This document shows, piece by piece, positions 62,704 to 64,000 of a DNA stretch of 64,000 nt (position 1 is the stretch's first letter; the number at the start of each line of letters is the position of its first letter). The stretch is from JBDGYW01 sp964518955. GTDB taxonomy: Bacteria > Gemmatimonadota > Gemmatimonadetes > Gemmatimonadales > GWC2-71-9. The stretch is from positions 62,001 to 126,000 of the forward strand of contig CAZFHS010000004.1 of NCBI GenBank assembly GCA_964518955.1, given 5' to 3'. Position numbers and translations under genes: made by a program. The notes under the pieces are model-generated. The model made no database searches and was not told where the DNA came from. It saw nothing but the letters and a program-made list of their open reading frames with translations.

Positions 62704-62715
62704 CGCTTCGGCAAT

Positions 62716-64000
62716 ATGGCTCTGATCCTCTGCGGCATCTTCTTCATCTCAGGTGCGTCTGCGCTGGTCTTCGAGACGCTTTGGTTTCGCCAAGCGGGCC
62801 TGGCTTTCGGAAACAGCGTCTGGGCGTCCAGCCTGGTCCTCTCAGGGTTTATGGGAGGACTGGCAATAGGAAGCCTGGTGGCGGTGCGCAAGGGGGACCG
62901 TCTTGGTTCACCAGTAGCGACGTACGCCGGTTTGGAGCTTGCCATAGCGGTCTCAGGCGTACTGTTGGTGCTGTCGCTCCCGGCCTTGGGCACATTCGCG
63001 ATTCCACTGCTCCAGCCGTTCTTCGATGCGCCGCTGATATTGAACCTATTGCGCCTCCTCTTCGCATTTGCCCTGCTCCTGATCCCCTCCACCGCAATGG
63101 GCCTGACCCTGCCCCTGCTTGCGAAGGCGCTGGTACGAGTAGATCCAAATTTCGGACGTGTCCTGGGAAGACTCTATGGATGGAATACGCTCGGTGCGGT
63201 GTTCGGTGCACTTTTGGCCGAGTTTGTGCTCGTGGAGACGCTCGGGATTCGGGGATCCGCGTTGGTTGCAGGAACTCTGAACTTGCTCGCTGCCGCTGGC
63301 GCCATGTTGCTAGTCAAATCCACCCACGGGCGGGCATTGACGCGAGAGGGACAAGATGCGTCTGCGGCAAATTGGGTCGGCGGCAGGCGTTGGTTGGGTG
63401 CAGCATTTCTCTGTGGCTTCACGCTGCTTGCTCTCGAGGTAGTGTGGTTTCGGTTTCTGCTGCTCTATATAACCGGTACGTCGATCGCGTTTGCCGTGAT
63501 GTTGGCAGTCGTCCTCGTGGGCATATCGTTGGGCGGGCTCTCCGCTTCGGTTTGGCTCCGCGCCGATCCTCTGGCGTTTCGATATGCGTTAGTAGTCTCG
63601 TGTGCGGCGGGCGTCCTATGCACGATTTCGTACGGCCTCTTCCCGGTTGTTGTTGGACAGGTGGGGACTCGAGCACTCGAGAACCTTTCGGAGATCTCTT
63701 TCGCATCGGTCGCCCTAATGCTCCCAGTGTCGTTTCTCTCGGGAGCGTTGTTCACGCTCGTCGGTGCAGCACTTCGCCAATCGTGTCCGTCAGCGGCAAC
63801 GACCACTGGCATTCTGACATTTGCTAACACGACTGGCGCGGCACTCGGTGCTTTGGTCGGCGGGTTCGTGCTGCTCCCGTTCCTGGGGATGGAGAAGTCG
63901 TTGTTGTTGTTGGCCATCACGTACGGAGCGATCGCGCTTTTGATGTTCGAAAGACGTGCCGCCTCACCCAGAGTTCTCTACCCAGCTGTCGGCGCACATC
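62716..64000 (+). CDS. Spermidine-synthase-like multispan membrane protein (runs off window)
   Basis: 428 codons visible, open at the right edge. Begins MALILCGIFFISGASALVFE, the hallmark of the fused MFS/spermidine-synthase family (GxxALxxEtxWxR), and has GWNTLGAVFGALLAEFVLVE and a second repeat (LLALEVVWFRFLLLYITGT, FANTTGAALGALVGGFVLLP). About 10-11 helices so far; the soluble synthase domain would lie beyond the window. ATG 62716, 12 bases after the dipeptidase-like stop, so co-transcribed. Confidence 0.85.
   Translation, partial: MALILCGIFFISGASALVFETLWFRQAGLAFGNSVWASSLVLSGFMGGLAIGSLVAVRKGDRLGSPVATYAGLELAIAVSGVLLVLSLPALGTFAIPLLQPFFDAPLILNLLRLLFAFALLLIPSTAMGLTLPLLAKALVRVDPNFGRVLGRLYGWNTLGAVFGALLAEFVLVETLGIRGSALVAGTLNLLAAAGAMLLVKSTHGRALTREGQDASAANWVGGRRWLGAAFLCGFTLLALEVVWFRFLLLYITGTSIAFAVMLAVVLVGISLGGLSASVWLRADPLAFRYALVVSCAAGVLCTISYGLFPVVVGQVGTRALENLSEISFASVALMLPVSFLSGALFTLVGAALRQSCPSAATTTGILTFANTTGAALGALVGGFVLLPFLGMEKSLLLLAITYGAIALLMFERRAASPRVLYPAVGAH

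Noticed and set aside
62781..63827. 348-codon frame within the spermidine-synthase-like gene
   Set aside because: Another frame of the same DNA; the membrane protein frame from 62716 carries the family motifs and is open to the window end.
1..64000. tRNA, rRNA, CRISPR arrays, IS elements, prophage genes
   Set aside because: I searched the intergenic gaps by eye (none exceeds 300 bases) and found no such structure or gene.

Overview
The window looks like the chromosome of a Gram-negative, respiring heterotroph at roughly mid-50s percent GC. Outer-membrane proteins, lipoproteins, Tat-exported enzymes, an ADOP-type ABC permease with a PadR repressor, M28 and CehA/McbA hydrolases and a sensor-type Ser/Thr kinase together suggest Gemmatimonadota or a neighbouring phylum (Acidobacteriota is the alternative). 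This is an inference from gene families; no 16S gene is present. I found no tRNA, rRNA, CRISPR array, IS element or phage gene.

Region 1 (1-12016, minus strand) is one long respiratory operon. It begins with a promoter and an Rrf2-type Fe-S regulator, then a FAD/[4Fe-4S] oxidoreductase, ccoS, a Rieske/split-cytochrome-b complex with a pentahaem cytochrome c, a DsbD_2-like membrane protein, a dihaem cytochrome c, ccoN, ccoO, a 71-residue membrane protein, ccoG, a 43-residue membrane protein and ccoI (cut by the window edge). A quinol:cytochrome c oxidoreductase, a cbb3 oxidase and the oxidase assembly factors are therefore encoded together. Region 2 (12192-22696) holds an FmdB zinc ribbon, a nitroreductase, galE, a two-gene 2-oxoacid:ferredoxin oxidoreductase (alpha; beta-gamma fusion), a sensor Ser/Thr kinase with a cupredoxin-like protein, a porin and an M28 peptidase. 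Region 3 (22850-28988) holds a three-gene biotin-dependent acyl-CoA carboxylase (biotin carboxylase, GcdA-like carboxyltransferase, tandem biotinyl protein), a Nudix hydrolase, a GATase, a small unknown protein, and a PadR gene fused by deletion to the tail of an ADOP permease.

Region 4 (29005-32586) holds a hybrid histidine kinase, a lone receiver protein and a mannose-6-phosphate isomerase. Region 5 (32624-40885, minus) is a six-gene exopolysaccharide operon that resembles pga (GT2 synthase, TPR/beta-barrel export protein, deacetylase, small membrane protein). It also carries a separate GH18-like lipoprotein and a protein whose three-domain layout (broken P-loop RecA-like, receiver-like, degenerate GGDEF-like) resembles BcsE of cellulose systems. 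This is the strongest candidate for an undescribed system.

Region 6 (41003-52633) holds PH-like and B3/B4 proteins, an M20 hydrolase, a methyltransferase, a thioesterase, tryptophanase, a CehA/McbA hydrolase, nadE, nadB and an aldo/keto-reductase-fold protein lacking its catalytic tetrad. Region 7 (52740-64000) holds cytochrome bd (cydAB), a ferritin-like protein, an exported dual-specificity phosphatase, a PadR/ADOP pair with a clear palindromic operator, two exported hydrolases and the start of a spermidine-synthase-like membrane protein. Two high-affinity oxidases (cbb3 and bd) point to life at low or changing oxygen.
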